This document shows, one piece after another, positions 32,250-44,500 of a stretch of DNA of 64,000 nucleotides. The notes under the pieces are model-generated. The model worked only from the letters and a program-made list of their open reading frames with translations, did no database searches and had not been told where the DNA came from. The stretch covers positions 5,443,001 through 5,507,000 of the forward strand of contig OZ005621.1 of NCBI GenBank assembly GCA_963930655.1, in the 5' to 3' direction. The DNA is from Myrica gale. Lineage: Eukaryota > Streptophyta > Magnoliopsida > Fagales > Myricaceae. Position numbers and translations under genes: made by a program. Position 1 is the stretch's first letter, and each line of letters starts with the position of its first letter.

Positions 32250-33378
32250 CTGCAAGAGTAAAGACAACTCCCTTGTTAGCATTTTAGAAAAGTAAAAAAT
32301 AGAATCACTACTATAAAAGTTAGATCTATATTATCATTAAACGCACACTATATTAGCAAGCTATATTACCTATATCCAGAAGAAACAGTTCAACATAGAC
32401 AAAACCTTTGAATGTTGTTACCTATTTAGTGGGATTCCATGGACGTGAATAATCAAGCACATCTTAGGAACCAAAATTAATTGTTAGCTAGATTCTATGA
32501 AGACGAAGGGAAAGGAATGACTCTTAACCACTACAAATGATCTTTGTGCATCGGTGCTTCAATTGCTTGGGAAATACCCAAGTAGAACTGCCCAACAATT
32601 AAACCTACTAAATTGCTCTACCTTACAAGAAAGATCATATGGATGTCGAATGCATTATTCTTCAACTAAACATGTAGAAATAGAACTAGAAATTTTGTCG
32701 ACACGGTGCTTCAAAATCTAACTTTACAAAAGAAGTTTTTCTGTATGTTCTGCTCATTTAACAGAGAGAGAGAGAGGACATATTGGTTTCTTTTATAAAA
32801 TAGTATTTCTGGGTCTCCAAGGAATTTTCCTTCTTCCTGGCTAAAACAAAACAAAGCTCTCCAACTTTTTACCTTGAAAATAAAAAACAACAAACAAAAC
32901 GAGAGACAGTGACGCTAGGGGACTATATTTGAATCTGTTTATACTCAAGATTTATTACAGGACCTCTCTTACTCTCTCAGAAGCACACACAAACGAAGAT
33001 CGCATAATTCAGTCGGGAGTGCCAGATTTATTGGCCCCGCAAGTAAGAAACACGAGATAAATTAGAGATTCGATAAGCTAATCAACCAGAAATTTGGACT
33101 TCAGAAATAGAGAAAGGAAATAAATAATAAAACTGTCAGACCAAGAAGCAATCCCTCATGAGTTTGTTTACATCGTATGCACTGCATAAAAACGTTTACT
33201 TGGCTACATTTCTACTTATCTGGCCGACTATTTCCAAACAAACATAAACACCCATATAAACCACCAATAAAATAGGAAATATCCAAGAACTAAATCAAAG
33301 TACATAAAAAAAAAGAGCAAGTGGCTACTATCATCCGAAAATAGAACAAGCAGCCTTGAAAATCAAAACCCAGCTCAC
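32250..33378 (-). other. Probable 5'UTR intron of the PP2C40 gene
   Basis: A donor CAACAAG|GTGAGC at 33378 and an acceptor TTGCAG at 32250 define a 1.13-kb intron that would place the start codon nine bases into the second exon. The leader exon would extend upstream from 33379 through a CT-rich region to about 33600. The intron holds only short frames. Long 5'UTR introns often raise expression in plants; here that is inference. Confidence 0.6.
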
Positions 33379-33599
33379 CTTGTTGATCCTGAGCGATGGC
33401 ACCGAGTGCCCAGAGAGGCAACGGAAAACACGAAATGAGGGCCAATATGAACACTAATAGTTTGTATATAGAGAGAGACAGAAAGCGACGGCGTGAATTG
33501 AAGAGGGAGTGTGGGTTGTGACTTTGAAAAGCTAAAAGCAGCAAACACCAAGCTTCCGCAGAACTCAAAGAGAGAGATGTAGCGGAGAGGAGAGGGATA

Positions 33600-34389
33600 G
33601 ATTGTAGTGGAGAATCTGTATCTGGGAGGTACGTAAAAAGTGGTTCTTTTTTGTGAAGGATTGGATGGTTGGGAATGAACGAAAGCGTCTACGCGAAAAC
33701 TTAGCGGCGAATTTATTTCTTCGGCTGATGTTGCGGTCGCTTGGACTTTTCAAAACTTACTGTTACCGGTAATGCCGTTTGTTGAGTTCCGTAGAAACTC
33801 GCTCCATAATATCCTATTTTTCTCATCCATCTCATCCGAAGGATGTGTGTCATCCGAGATGAATACCTATTTGCCCCTCCTGAAAAGAGGATTCTCCTTT
33901 TGGTAGTTTGGGTTTTGAGCTTTCGAAGCCGAGTCCCCAATGGTCAATGGCCACTGCCCTCCATAGGCCTACGTAGGAGGGATACTATAAGCTTGTATAG
34001 ATATTTCGATGACTGGTTCAACAAGAATATGATGCTCCATTATTTGACATCTGGATTCAATTCTGGGCACTTGAGGTTTTTTAATGTATAAGAGTCTGAT
34101 TCTCCATATCAGGGAATAGGGTGTTCAGGACACATTGTACCAAAAAATTCCATAAAATCTATAAAGTTTCTAAGATGACTCGTATTTTTAAATAATTTAA
34201 TTGAATTAAATAATCATTATTTATTTATTTATTTTTACATAGTTTAATATAATCGATCGAGTAAGTTGTGTCATGAGTAGATGACATAAAAAATCATTCA
34301 ATTAAAAGACTGGACAAGAAAGTAACCTTAAAATGTTTAATTATATTGTAGTAGGACATGGTAGACGTTTTAAGCCTTGCTTGTCCCAA
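33600..34389. other. PP2C40 upstream region, no gene
   Basis: Short frames on both strands. No domain recognised. AT-rich from about 34180. Confidence 0.4.
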
Positions 34390-35036
34390 TTGTAGAGCTT
34401 CCAAACTAAGCTATTTGTTTCCTCTACGCCAAGGTCCTGAAATTTTTGCTAGCTGCAAGGCTCTGGTCATTCATAACGAAATTTTACCTGAGTGTATGCC
34501 CTTTATGTCATGGCCAGATTGAAAATGTTAATCACTTATTTTTGGAGTGTCTGGTTAGTCGTCGAGCTTGGGCAGCATCCCCTTGGTCAGTTATTATTGA
34601 TCGATTTGCTGCTCTTCCCATGACTTATTGGATTTTAGTGATCCTTCAACCTGCACTTCTCAATATGACTATTGCTGACCATCTTTATTTTCAATTGTAT
34701 GCTGTTAATGCTATTGATATTGTATGGCATGAACGCAACCAAGTTGTCCATGATTGCTCTCCCTCCAATCTTTCACAGGTGGTGACTCGTATTCAGCACA
34801 CTACTCTTCGCCATGTGGAAGCCTAGAGACGATCTCATCCGCCGTTTTCAGTAATCTGGCAGCCTCTTCCTAATGGTTTTATTAAAATTAATGTGGATGT
34901 AGCCACTAGGCATTCTTTTTCTATGGTTGCTTGTGTTTGCAAAGATGAAGTTGGTCTTATAGTACATGCTGAAACTCGTCGTCTTCCAGTAGTGGATCCT
35001 ACGGTGGGCGAGGCTGAAGCGTTATGGCTTGGCATG
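34390..35036 (+). pseudogene. LINE-type C-terminus (zf-RVT and RNase H), 5' half, split by a copia insertion
   Basis: The frame gives CPLCHGQIENVNHLFLECLV (a zf-RVT knuckle of plant non-LTR reverse transcriptase proteins), then AIDIVWHERNQVVHDCSPSN, a TAG stop, and an RNase H-like domain opening INVDVATRHSFSMVACVCKD and AETRRLPVVDPTVGEAEALW. It breaks exactly at the TCGAC target site of the copia element at 35037-35041 and resumes after it at 40136. The in-frame stop at 34825 and the missing reverse transcriptase upstream mark it as a decayed remnant. Confidence 0.75.
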
Positions 35037-35041
35037 TCGAC

Positions 35042-35229
35042 TGTTGGTGTGAGTTGTTATATGAGATAATAATGGAGAAATTATAGGAGGAGTTATAGGA
35101 ACTATTCTTGTAGTTATATTTGTTATAGGAAGGATACGTAGATAAGAGAGTTTGTTATTTTTTCTTTATAAGTTTGAAAAACCAGATTGTAGAAAGTAAG
35201 TTGAATGATATTGAAATAATATTTTGACA
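35042..35229 (+). repeat. 5' LTR of the copia element
   Basis: 188 bp, TG...CA ends, with a CTTTATAAG TATA-like box at about 35163-35171. It differs from the 3' LTR at two positions (gaact/gaaat and cttgtag/cttttag). Confidence 0.97.
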
Positions 35230-35316
35230 TGGTATCAGAGCCAGGTTCTCTTTCGTGGTCATGTATCCACCTCAAACCCTAAATTTTTCTTTCCTTTCCT
35301 CTCCTCTTCATCAACT

Positions 35317-37793
35317 ATGTCAGCCTCAGATGCAGTAGAAATATCTGGTACATCTTAGACTGAATTCATCTTGACCGAACTTACCACAAAAATGACTGAA
35401 GCCTTAAACAAGGTTCAGGCACCAACATTTACCACCGAACCCGCTGCAGCTCCAATCGACATTAAGTTGGACGGCTCCAATTATGCCCTATGGTCCCAAG
35501 TTGTCGAGATGTATATCTCCGGCAAAGACAAGTTGGGCTATGTTAATGGTGATATCCCGCAACCTGCTTCAACCGATCCAACCTTTCGTAAATGGCGCAC
35601 GGACAACGTCATTGTTAAGGGTTGGCTGATTAACTCCATGGAGTCTTCTCTTATTGGTAATTTTATTCGCTTTCCTACTGCAAAACTTGTTTGGGATTCT
35701 ATTGCTACCACTTACTTCGATGGTAGTGATACATCTCAAGTTTACGATCTTAGGCGTCGTGTGACCCAGCTTAAACAAGCTGGAGGATCTCTTGAGAAAT
35801 TTTATACCGACCTCCAAGGATTATGGCGGGAAATAGATTTTCGACGCCCTAATCCTATGGAATGTGCGGTCGATATTCATCACTACAATAATATTGTTCA
35901 AGAAGATCGGGTCTATGTTTTTCTGGATGGACTCGATGACAAACTTGACAAAATCAGAGGAGATGTGCTACAGCTACGTCCTTTTTCCCACGGTAGAACA
36001 AGCCTATGCTCATGTTCGCCGTGAAGCTATTCGATAAGATGTCATGATCACAGGCCATATGGATCATGCTTCTGGTGCAGTCCTTACCACCAAGAGTCTC
36101 AGACTTAGCCCATCTAATCAATCTTCACCAAGCTGGAAGTCAAAAATAAGTGTCTCCAATGATGGCTTGAAGTGCACTCACTGTGGCAACCAAAAACATA
36201 CTCGTGAAACTTGCTTCAAGCTTCACGGATACCCAGATTGGTGGAGCGAGCATCAGGCCCGCAAACGTCGTTCCAATGATGAAAAAGATGTAGGTCATGG
36301 GAAAGTGGTTGTGGTAACTACTAATCCAGAACTCTCCTTCACACCTCCGATAGCACCTAGTGTGGATGTTCATTCACTACCCGATCCAGGTATACTTGGT
36401 TGTGGCTATTATAGTTCTTCTCATGATGTTGATCGTAGTATGTGGTTGCTTGACTCTGGCGCTACCGACCATATGAATTTTGCGGCCTCGGATTTCACTC
36501 AATCTTCTATGCCAAGACGCACTAATATTGCAAATGCCAATGGTGTCATTTCTCCTGTTGTTGGAGCGGGCACAATATCGTTGTCTCCCATATTGCAACT
36601 TCACAATACCCTACTTGTGCCGTCATTGTCTCGTAGACTCCTATCTGTAAGTCAAGTGACGACAGATCTTAATTGTGTGGTACTAATGTATCCGACTCAC
36701 TGTCTTTTACAGAATCTTCTCACAAAGGAGATCATTGGGCGTGGTACTAAGAGAAGGGGTCTCTATTACATGGATAGTCTCAGTTTGGGTCAAGCACACA
36801 ACATGGAGCATATGGATGTCAAAGAGCGGGAAATTTGGCTTTGGCATCGCCGTCTAGGACATCCATCATTTGCTTATATGAAACATTTGTTTCCATCCTT
36901 ATTTTCTTCCGTCAAAAGTTTTGATTTTAAGTGTGAAACTTGTATTTTGGCAAAGAGTCATCGTGTTGCCTATCCTTTGAGTTCTAGCAAACGGGATATT
37001 CCTTTTGCTTTGATTCACTCGGATGTTTGGGGTTCGTCCCCTGTGACTACTACATTGGGTTTTCGATGGTTTGTGCTCTTTATTGATGATTGTACTCGAA
37101 TGACATGACTCTATTTGTTGAAGCATAAGGATGAGGTTTTGGAAGTATTTTGATCTTTCCACGTTATGGTGAAAAATCAGTTTTCAGCTAAAATTCAAAT
37201 GTTAAGATCTGATAATGGTGGTGAATTTATTAACCATCAATTTCGTGATTATTGTCGCCTTCATGGTATTCTTCATGAGACGTCGTGTCCACATACTCCT
37301 CAGCAAACGACATTGTTGAACGGAAAAATAGACATCTACTTGAAACTTCTCGAGCTCTACTCCTTGGTGCTCATGCTCCGAATCGCTTTTGGGCTGATGC
37401 CACCTTTTAAATCGGATGCCATCGAAAGTATTGGGATTTCTCACTCCGTTACAAGCTCTCTCTTCTCATGTCTCGTTGCCATCTATGTTGATGTTGCCTC
37501 CCCGTGTGTTTGGATGTGTGGCTTATGTTCATCTACATAAACATCAACGCACGAAACTTGATGCTTGTGCTCTCCGATGCTTATTTTTAGGCTATGCTTT
37601 TCATCAGAAAGGATATCGGTGCTTTGATCCTAAAACTAAGCGGACCTATGTTACCATGGATGTCACGTTTATGGAGTCCGAGATGTTTTTTTCTCCCAAT
37701 TCCGCACTTCAGGGGGAGACTTATCACGAAGAGCCAAATTGGTCGGCATTGGATTGGCCAGGGCAGGTAGTTTCGGTCACAAAAAAATGCTGA
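35317..37793 (+). pseudogene. Copia gag-protease-integrase region, broken
   Basis: Gag begins at an ATG at 35317, but codon 14 is TAG. The gag frame then runs LDGSNYALWSQVVEMYISGK to about 35985, where a one-base change shifts the frame. The zinc knuckle CTHCGNQKHTRETC (36175-36216), the protease motif DSGATDHM (about 36452) and the integrase head (HRRLGHPS ... CETCILAKSH) are in the next frame. The integrase core shows stops near 37105 and 37152, keeps SDNGGEF (37206), and is shifted again near 37305. This region cannot give a continuous polyprotein. Confidence 0.9.
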
Positions 37794-37894
37794 AACTTCG
37801 GTCATAAGCAAGGAGGTCGTTGCCACCAATAGTGCTGCCGAAATTGTTGACATTTCAGCCTTGAAACACAGCCCCTTATTCGGCTCCTTTTGAT

Positions 37895-39940
37895 TTGTTT
37901 AGAGAGGCTGCAGTTAGTAAAGAAAAAACAGCCGAAAATGTTGACATTTCAGCCAAGAAAAATGCTATAGATTCGGCTACTTTTGATTTGTCAAGCGATG
38001 ATGAATTTCCGGTCATACAAACTCCAACTGATGTAGATTTGGTCAATGCTGATTTTTCAAAAATTGATGACTTATTTCCTGCTATTTCTAACTCTCCTGA
38101 TTTGGTGGAACATGCGACACAAGATACAGATATCATGCATGCTGAAATTGGAACTTCCACTCTAGTACCTGCGGCATGTTCTGAGAATGAGCGGGAGGTA
38201 AATCAATTAAATTCAAATATCATGGAATCTTCTACTGCTAGATATGTGTTACCTTACAGGCTGAATCGGGGAAAACCACCTAGCCGTTACTCTCCCAATG
38301 TTGAGGATAAAAGATCACAATATCCAATTGCAAATTATGTGGCTACGAAATCTTTGACAGAGCCAATTAAGACTTTTGTACGTGAGCTATCTACTTGGCG
38401 TATCCCCACTAATATTGAAGATGCTTTGGGAGATCAGAATTGGACTCAAGCAATCCAAGAAGAGATGAATGCATTGTTGCGGAATAAAACTTGGAATTTA
38501 ATGTCATTGACGGATGGAAAGAAAACAGTGGGGTGTAAGTGGGTTTTCTCTATTAAACACAAGACAGATGGTTCAATCGAACGATACAAGGCGAGACTCG
38601 TGGCAAAAGGCTATACTCAGACATACGGAGTTGATTACCACGAAACTTTTTCACCAGTGGCAAAATTAAATACTGTTCGAGTGTTATTATCTCTTGCAGC
38701 AAATTTGGATTGGCCACTACACCAATTTGATGTGAAAAATGTCTTCCTCCATGGCGATCTCGAAGAGGAAGTGTATATGGATATTCCTCCAGGATATTCT
38801 GTGACCGATGGAACTAAGGTGGTTTGTAAGTTACAGCGTGCCTTGTATGGATTGAAGCAATCACCACGAGCATGGTTTGGGAGATTTAGTCTTGCAATGA
38901 AAAAATATGGATTTTCTCAGAGCAACTCCGACCATACTCTATTCCTAAAGAGACAGAATGGCAAGGTGACGACATTGATTGTCTATGTGGATGATATGAT
39001 CATCACAGGAAACGAGCTTGATGAGATTTCAAGACTCCAAGAGCAGTTAGCTGCGGAATTTGAAATGAAAAATTTGGGTGGACTAAAATATTTTTTGGGC
39101 ATAGAAGTTGCAAGATCAAGTCAAGGTATATTTTTGTCTCAAAGAAAATATATTTTGGATTTATTAGCAGAAGTTGGCTTATTAGAATGTAAGCCTGTGG
39201 ATACACCAATTATTCAAAATCATAAGCTGGGGATATATGATAATCAGAAGTCAGCCGCCAAAGAAAGATACCAACGCTTAGTTGGCAAACTTATTTATCT
39301 CTCTCATACTCGACCTGATATCGCATATGCGGTTAGTGTAGTGAGTCAATTCATGCACTGTCCAAGTGAGGAGCACATGGATGCTGTGATGCGTATCCTC
39401 AAATATTTGAAATCTTCTCCAGGGAAAGGTATTTTATTTTCTAGAAATAATCATGTAAATGTACATGGTTACACTGATGCTGATTGGGCAGGGAATATAT
39501 CAGACAGGAAATCAACGTCAGGATACTTCACCTTTGTTGGTGGAAATCTCGTGACATGGCGCAGTAAAAAACAGAAAGTTGTATCCCTCTCAAGCGCTGA
39601 AGCCGAATTTCGGGGAATGGCCAAAGGACTATGTGAGCTGTTATGGCTAAAACATTTGTTAACCGAGATTGGATTTGCTCCAAAATCACAGATTAATCTC
39701 TATTGTGACAACAAAGCAACAATTGATATCTCCCACAATCCAGTACAACACGATCGCACCAAGCATGTGGAGGTGGATCGTCACTTTATCAAACACAATC
39801 TAGAGGCCAAGATTATCCAGTTTCAATTTGTCAAGTCAGAAGATCAATTAGCAGATATTCTTACTAAAGCCGTGTGCAGCAAATATTTTTACAACTCACT
39901 AGACAAGTTGTGCATCAAAGATATATTTGCATCAACTTGA
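37895..39940 (+). CDS. Copia reverse transcriptase and RNase H, open frame
   Basis: An uninterrupted 681-codon frame. The reverse transcriptase starts near EEMNALLRNKTWNL, has KARLVAKGYTQ, FDVKNVFLHGDLEEEVYM (the usual aspartate-alanine pair reads KN here) and the catalytic YVDDMIITG at about 38980. RNase H follows with YTDADWAGNISDRKSTSGY and SLSSAEAEFRGM, DNKATIDISHNPVQHDRTKH and the C-terminus LDKLCIKDIFAST just before the purine tract. The first 120 residues are the low-complexity linker after integrase. The product normally copies element RNA into DNA within virus-like particles. It is separated from the broken upstream reading frame, and the first catalytic-motif change may impair it. 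Confidence 0.9.
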   Translation: MFREAAVSKEKTAENVDISAKKNAIDSATFDLSSDDEFPVIQTPTDVDLVNADFSKIDDLFPAISNSPDLVEHATQDTDIMHAEIGTSTLVPAACSENEREVNQLNSNIMESSTARYVLPYRLNRGKPPSRYSPNVEDKRSQYPIANYVATKSLTEPIKTFVRELSTWRIPTNIEDALGDQNWTQAIQEEMNALLRNKTWNLMSLTDGKKTVGCKWVFSIKHKTDGSIERYKARLVAKGYTQTYGVDYHETFSPVAKLNTVRVLLSLAANLDWPLHQFDVKNVFLHGDLEEEVYMDIPPGYSVTDGTKVVCKLQRALYGLKQSPRAWFGRFSLAMKKYGFSQSNSDHTLFLKRQNGKVTTLIVYVDDMIITGNELDEISRLQEQLAAEFEMKNLGGLKYFLGIEVARSSQGIFLSQRKYILDLLAEVGLLECKPVDTPIIQNHKLGIYDNQKSAAKERYQRLVGKLIYLSHTRPDIAYAVSVVSQFMHCPSEEHMDAVMRILKYLKSSPGKGILFSRNNHVNVHGYTDADWAGNISDRKSTSGYFTFVGGNLVTWRSKKQKVVSLSSAEAEFRGMAKGLCELLWLKHLLTEIGFAPKSQINLYCDNKATIDISHNPVQHDRTKHVEVDRHFIKHNLEAKIIQFQFVKSEDQLADILTKAVCSKYFYNSLDKLCIKDIFAST

Positions 39941-39947
39941 GGGGGAG

Positions 39948-40135
39948 TGTTGGTGTGAGTTGTTATATGAGATAATAATGGAGAAATTATAGGAGGAGTT
40001 ATAGGAAATATTCTTTTAGTTATATTTGTTATAGGAAGGATACGTAGATAAGAGAGTTTGTTATTTTTTCTTTATAAGTTTGAAAAACCAGATTGTAGAA
40101 AGTAAGTTGAATGATATTGAAATAATATTTTGACA
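39948..40135 (+). repeat. 3' LTR of the copia element
   Basis: 188 bp, colinear with the 5' LTR. It directly follows the purine tract and the end of the RNase H frame. Confidence 0.97.
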
Positions 40136-40500
40136 TCGACAACCGTTCATAATTCTTGGGAGTATTTTATTTGAAGGGGATTCTATGATTGTAATGGATG
40201 ATGTATTGCGAGATTTATCCGACTGTCCCTGGCAGATTGAATCTTTGGTCTCTCGGATTAAGTCACACTTGCATGCTCATCAATTCTTTTCCTGATCTTT
40301 TATTCTTAGGGGTGGAAATGTCGTTCCACATTGTCTTGCCCAATGGGCTGCTTCTTCCTTTTGGGAAGGAAGCTTTCCCAAGTTTCGTGGGTATATTTCT
40401 CGGTTTCCTTGGGTATATGCTGGCTCGGACCCTCCTTGAGGTGTCTCTGTTTTTTCTACTTTGATATTATATTTTAATGCTAGTTATATTTGATAAAAAA
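40136..40500 (+). pseudogene. LINE-type RNase H remnant, 3' half, downstream of the copia insertion
   Basis: After the copia target duplication the frames read EGDSMIVMDDVLRDLSDCPW and QIESLVSRIKSHLHAHQF, then after a frame change ILRGGNVVPHCLAQWAASSF. These are the second acidic motif, the CPWQI segment and the final helix (N.V.H.LAQWA) of the plant RVT_3 RNase H domain. It completes the half that ends at 35036, showing that a single domain was split. Confidence 0.72.
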
Positions 40501-40937
40501 GAAAAGAAAGAATATGGACCATTCACAGCATGACGATAGTGACAGCTTCATTTCAAAGTTTGTTTAATTTTTTTTTAACTGGGTATCGAATCAATTTACA
40601 CGTATTTCAGTTAATTCTAATATTTGTGCAGTTTCTTATCACGTAAACAGATAATTATTAGACCAAAGACTCTGAATGTTTGCTTAATTTGAAGCTCTAC
40701 TGTCTATATCCGTGTCAATTGGCATTTGGATGAAGGTACAAGAAAATCTATATATACACCTTTTATGGATAAGTTTAATTATTTTTTTTTTGTTCTGTAT
40801 TTGGGTAAGTGAAAATCTATACACCTTGAGAACATTGTTCAATTAAATTGGTTCAGTGTGAACCTAAATTCCGTGCCTAATTGGCTAAAGGACTGGGCTC
40901 GTCTATTGCTTGGCATAGCAATTACGTACACGGCACA
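40501..40937. other. Intergenic, no gene seen
   Basis: AT-rich, with no recognisable frame. Confidence 0.4.
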
Positions 40938-41411
40938 AAAATTGAATTGCAGATTTCCTTTCTCTGATTCCTTTGTTAAGAGTACTCTATATTGTGGGGA
41001 CACAAGACCAAGCCGCCTGAGAAGAATGGAGCCGCAGACTATTGCGTACGTCTTCTATGGAGTCTATATGTGTACCAGATTGGTATATACCGCTCCTACC
41101 ACATTAGGCTCCAGCACAACTTGTGGCTAGCTTAAAGCAAAATTTCACGTTTCGTTCGTCCGAACCCAAATCGTAAAAGGAGACAAATCCCAAATCACAA
41201 CGGTTGTCCTTTTCTGAATTATCTGTTCCGTGGCATACAGAATACGCGGTTATCGGTTATCCGCTATTCAACACAACCAGTATCGTCTTATAAACAAATA
41301 AAATAAATGCATGTCACATATTCGAAACAAATACACACAGAAGATTATTTAGAACATACAGGTGAGGGATTAACGATCCTGGTCAGGGAAGGCCACAACC
41401 AGTAATACTTT
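40938..41411 (+). repeat. Direct repeat copy 1, downstream (3') of CSLD
   Basis: About 470 bases matching 46650-47137 in the same orientation. Shared blocks include aaattgaattgca, tgtggggacanaagaccaag, aacccaaatcgtaaa, cttataaacaaa, aatgcatgtcac, cagaagattattt and cctggtcagggaaggc. The two copies are clearly diverged. They bracket the CSLD gene. Confidence 0.85.
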
Positions 41412-41582
41412 TTTCTGGTTCCATTCTCCTTGCAAATGAAAATACGTGTGATTCCATTCTAGGATTGCATGTATGCAAAATATGCACCAAAATTTTAAAG
41501 CCACGTCCAAATCATACAGCTTCAGCTTGTTCCTGTAGCTCTAGGAGTCCAAAGGAGGGTTAAAAGGCATCTCATTTTTGCT

Positions 41583-44500
41583 TCAAGGGAATTGAAACCC
41601 TCCACCACTAGCTTCTGTTGAGCTTGCCTTCGGTGGGCTAATGGCAATCCAAAGCAAAGACAGAGTGATTGCAATGAGACCTGACCAAACAAACACAATC
41701 GTCGGTGTCTTCCCTCTTCTCCCCATCAACCCTTTGGCAAAAGGATACATGTGAGCCAACACCCAGAAGCTAAAGAATGCTCCACCAACAAACTTACTCC
41801 ACTGAGGAACCGTGCTATAAATCGTCCTCGCGCATGCAATGCCAATGGAGATTATATTTACCATTGCGATAACAATTGGAGGAATCATCAGCGAAGACCA
41901 CTTCACAAGGTACAAGTCTGCGTATATGTCGTCAACATCTTCTCCTGCCGACTTTGAAGTCAACGTGAAGGATATTTCAATCCCCGCTATCACTTTGAGT
42001 AGGCCTTGCACCACCGCGGCCAAGTGAGCGCTGGTTCCAGAAATGAGCCAAAACTGTTCATTCCTCCACCATTCTTCCAATCCTATACCGGCCCATTTTA
42101 CTTCCAGGATGGCCAGCGCCACGATGCATAACGTTATGGTCAGCAGGTAGATTAAGTAGGATACGCTTAGAGTTTTCACGATGAAGTTGCCGGAAATGAG
42201 TGAGAGTGCAGGGAGGAAGCAATAGACAATAAGGAATATGGAGGTGAAGGGATAAATTCCCACATTAAGGTAAGCCATACGTTGGAGAAACTTGAGGCGC
42301 TTCGAACCCAGCACGGGATTGTTTCTGGAGAAGAAAATCTCAACAGAACCCGTGGCCCAACGGAGCACCTGGTGGAGTCTATCGGTGAGGTTAATTGGAG
42401 CTGACCCACGGAACGCATCACGCTTGGTTATGCAGTATACAGAGCGCCACCCACGGTTGTGCATTCGGTATCCTGTCACAACATCTTCAGTGACCGAACC
42501 ATAAATCCAACCCACGCGATCACCCCATTCAGTCTTATCCTCGTACCTGTCATGAAACACGTACAATTCGGTCGTGTTACTTATTCTGATGTAATATGGT
42601 TTATTTAAGGTTGAAACCTAGGCATCACATGAGTAGTTATGGAAGGCATACCAGCAAGAAATGACAGAGACGGATTCAGCAACGCTTGTGGCATCAAGAG
42701 GATCACGTGGGGCTCTGAGAATACCAGGAGGCCTTCCATACTTGATTGCAGAATGATCAGCAAGAGGGCGGCCGTGGTACTCAGCTATGGGTATGGACTC
42801 AGCTAGCAGCGTAGAATTTCCAAAACGTTTGGGCAGTTTATTCACATCAAGCTCTGTATCAAAGTCGTCAGCCTTTAAAGCTTGCATCTCAGTCTCGGTA
42901 CTGGGCGAAGCCTTGGGGGACATGATCTTCGGGGGATCAAATCCATACAGCGCAAAACGCCTAAATAGACAGCCCGTTCCCACATAAACAGGGCCCTGCA
43001 AAAGCATTCAGGATACTTCATAAATTATTGCGACTTCTTAGCAAAACTACCCAATACTTAATACTTTTTTCTCTTCCAAAGTGAAAATACCTGCACACCA
43101 TCAAGGGCGCGCATGTTGCCGTCGAAGAACACGGTATTGTGGTTGGCATATCGATCAGAAGGATCTATGCCTTCAAATCTCTGGGGGAATTGAATGTAGC
43201 AAATGTTCTCGCCTCCGCGGTCCATCATGAAGCACATTCCCTCACGAATAGCTTTGCAGTTGTAGATGTAATGGTCACAATCAAGGTTGAGAATGAATGG
43301 GCCATTGGAGAGGATGGCAGAAGCTCGTACCAGGGCATTCATGGCACCAGCTTTCTTATTATGATCATAGCCGGGCCGTTTCTCGCGCGAAACATATACG
43401 AACATGGGGAGGCGTATGTCCACATCAGAGAAGTCTATGACCCTTTCCTCTGTCCCTCCAATTAGTGGATCACTGCTAGGGGGCTTCAACATTACCTGTT
43501 CATTGTTATAGTCTTTGCAAGTCAGTAAAACATAGGAATACGTGAAATTTCTCCGTAGACAGAGGTTATTAGCTCCATTCTCTTTATCTTCATCTCTTGG
43601 AACAAACTCACATCTTCAAAGAAAAAAGAAAATTTCAAATGAAGACAGAAACATAATTAGTTATAGCCAAATTGAGCTGTACCTGAAGAATTCCTGCATG
43701 GTCGCCTTTGGCATGTTCACTAGAAGGGACAGTCCAAGTACCAGGCCAATGGGTGCCATCAGCCATCCATGTGGCCTTCTGGACCTTCATAGGCTCCAAA
43801 GGGTCAGCTCCGTTCTCTCTCAAGTGCTTCAACATCTTCATTTCCTCCCTCGCATTGAATGCCTCCGATCTCCTCCTTATTGAATCCGGAAGCCCATTTA
43901 TTCTAACCTTGAACTCGTCGAACTCTCTTTTTACTTTCCTCCTATCCTTCACGAAATCCAACCTGCTTTTGTTCTTGGTCGGGTCAACTTTCATGCTGAA
44001 ATAAGTGTCAGGATTCCTTGGCTCAATATCATGTTTTCGACAGAATGGCACCCATAAATCTGCAAAGCTTGCAGCCTCGGCCATTGCCTCGAAGGTAAGG
44101 AGGGCACCACCATCATCCGAAACGTAACAGGCAATCTTTTCCACAGGGTAATCAACAGATAGAATTGAAAGGATAGTGCAGGCAGTGACAAGAGGTGGTT
44201 CTTTCTCAGGATCAGCCGTCGACACGAATAGATCCACACCAGGAAGGTCAGAGCGACCAGTGGGATTGGACGGCGATGGCATATCAAACTTATCACGAAG
44301 GACCTGAAGGTCGGTGGAACGGTTGATGGGGCAGAGTTTAGGAATCTGGTCAAGGAGCCAAGAGAAGCCAAACCACACCTCGCACACTACTGACATGAAC
44401 CACAACCATATTGCATCGTCGTTTGGATGTGTCAGTCTCCATTGCAAGAAGAAACCCAACACCACTAACCGAAGAAGGATTAGCAACCTGGGTGATTTCA

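Larger units (their letters stand above)
35037..40140 (+). mobile_element. Full-length Ty1/copia LTR retrotransposon
   Basis: The element proper is 35042-40135 (5094 bp) with a perfect 5-bp target duplication TCGAC (35037-35041 and 40136-40140). The LTRs (188 bp each) start TGTTGGTGTGAG and end ATTTTGACA. A primer binding site TGGTATCAGAGCC (35230-35242) and a polypurine tract GAGGGGGAG (39939-39947) are next to the LTRs. Domain order is gag, protease, integrase, reverse transcriptase and RNase H, which defines copia. Only two of 188 LTR positions differ (about 1%), so insertion is recent, yet gag and integrase carry several stops and frameshifts. It is inserted in an older LINE-type RNase H remnant. 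Confidence 0.97.

Noticed and set aside
41751-43883. Several plus-strand frames of 60-110 codons across CSLD
   Set aside because: All are antisense to well-supported CSLD exons.
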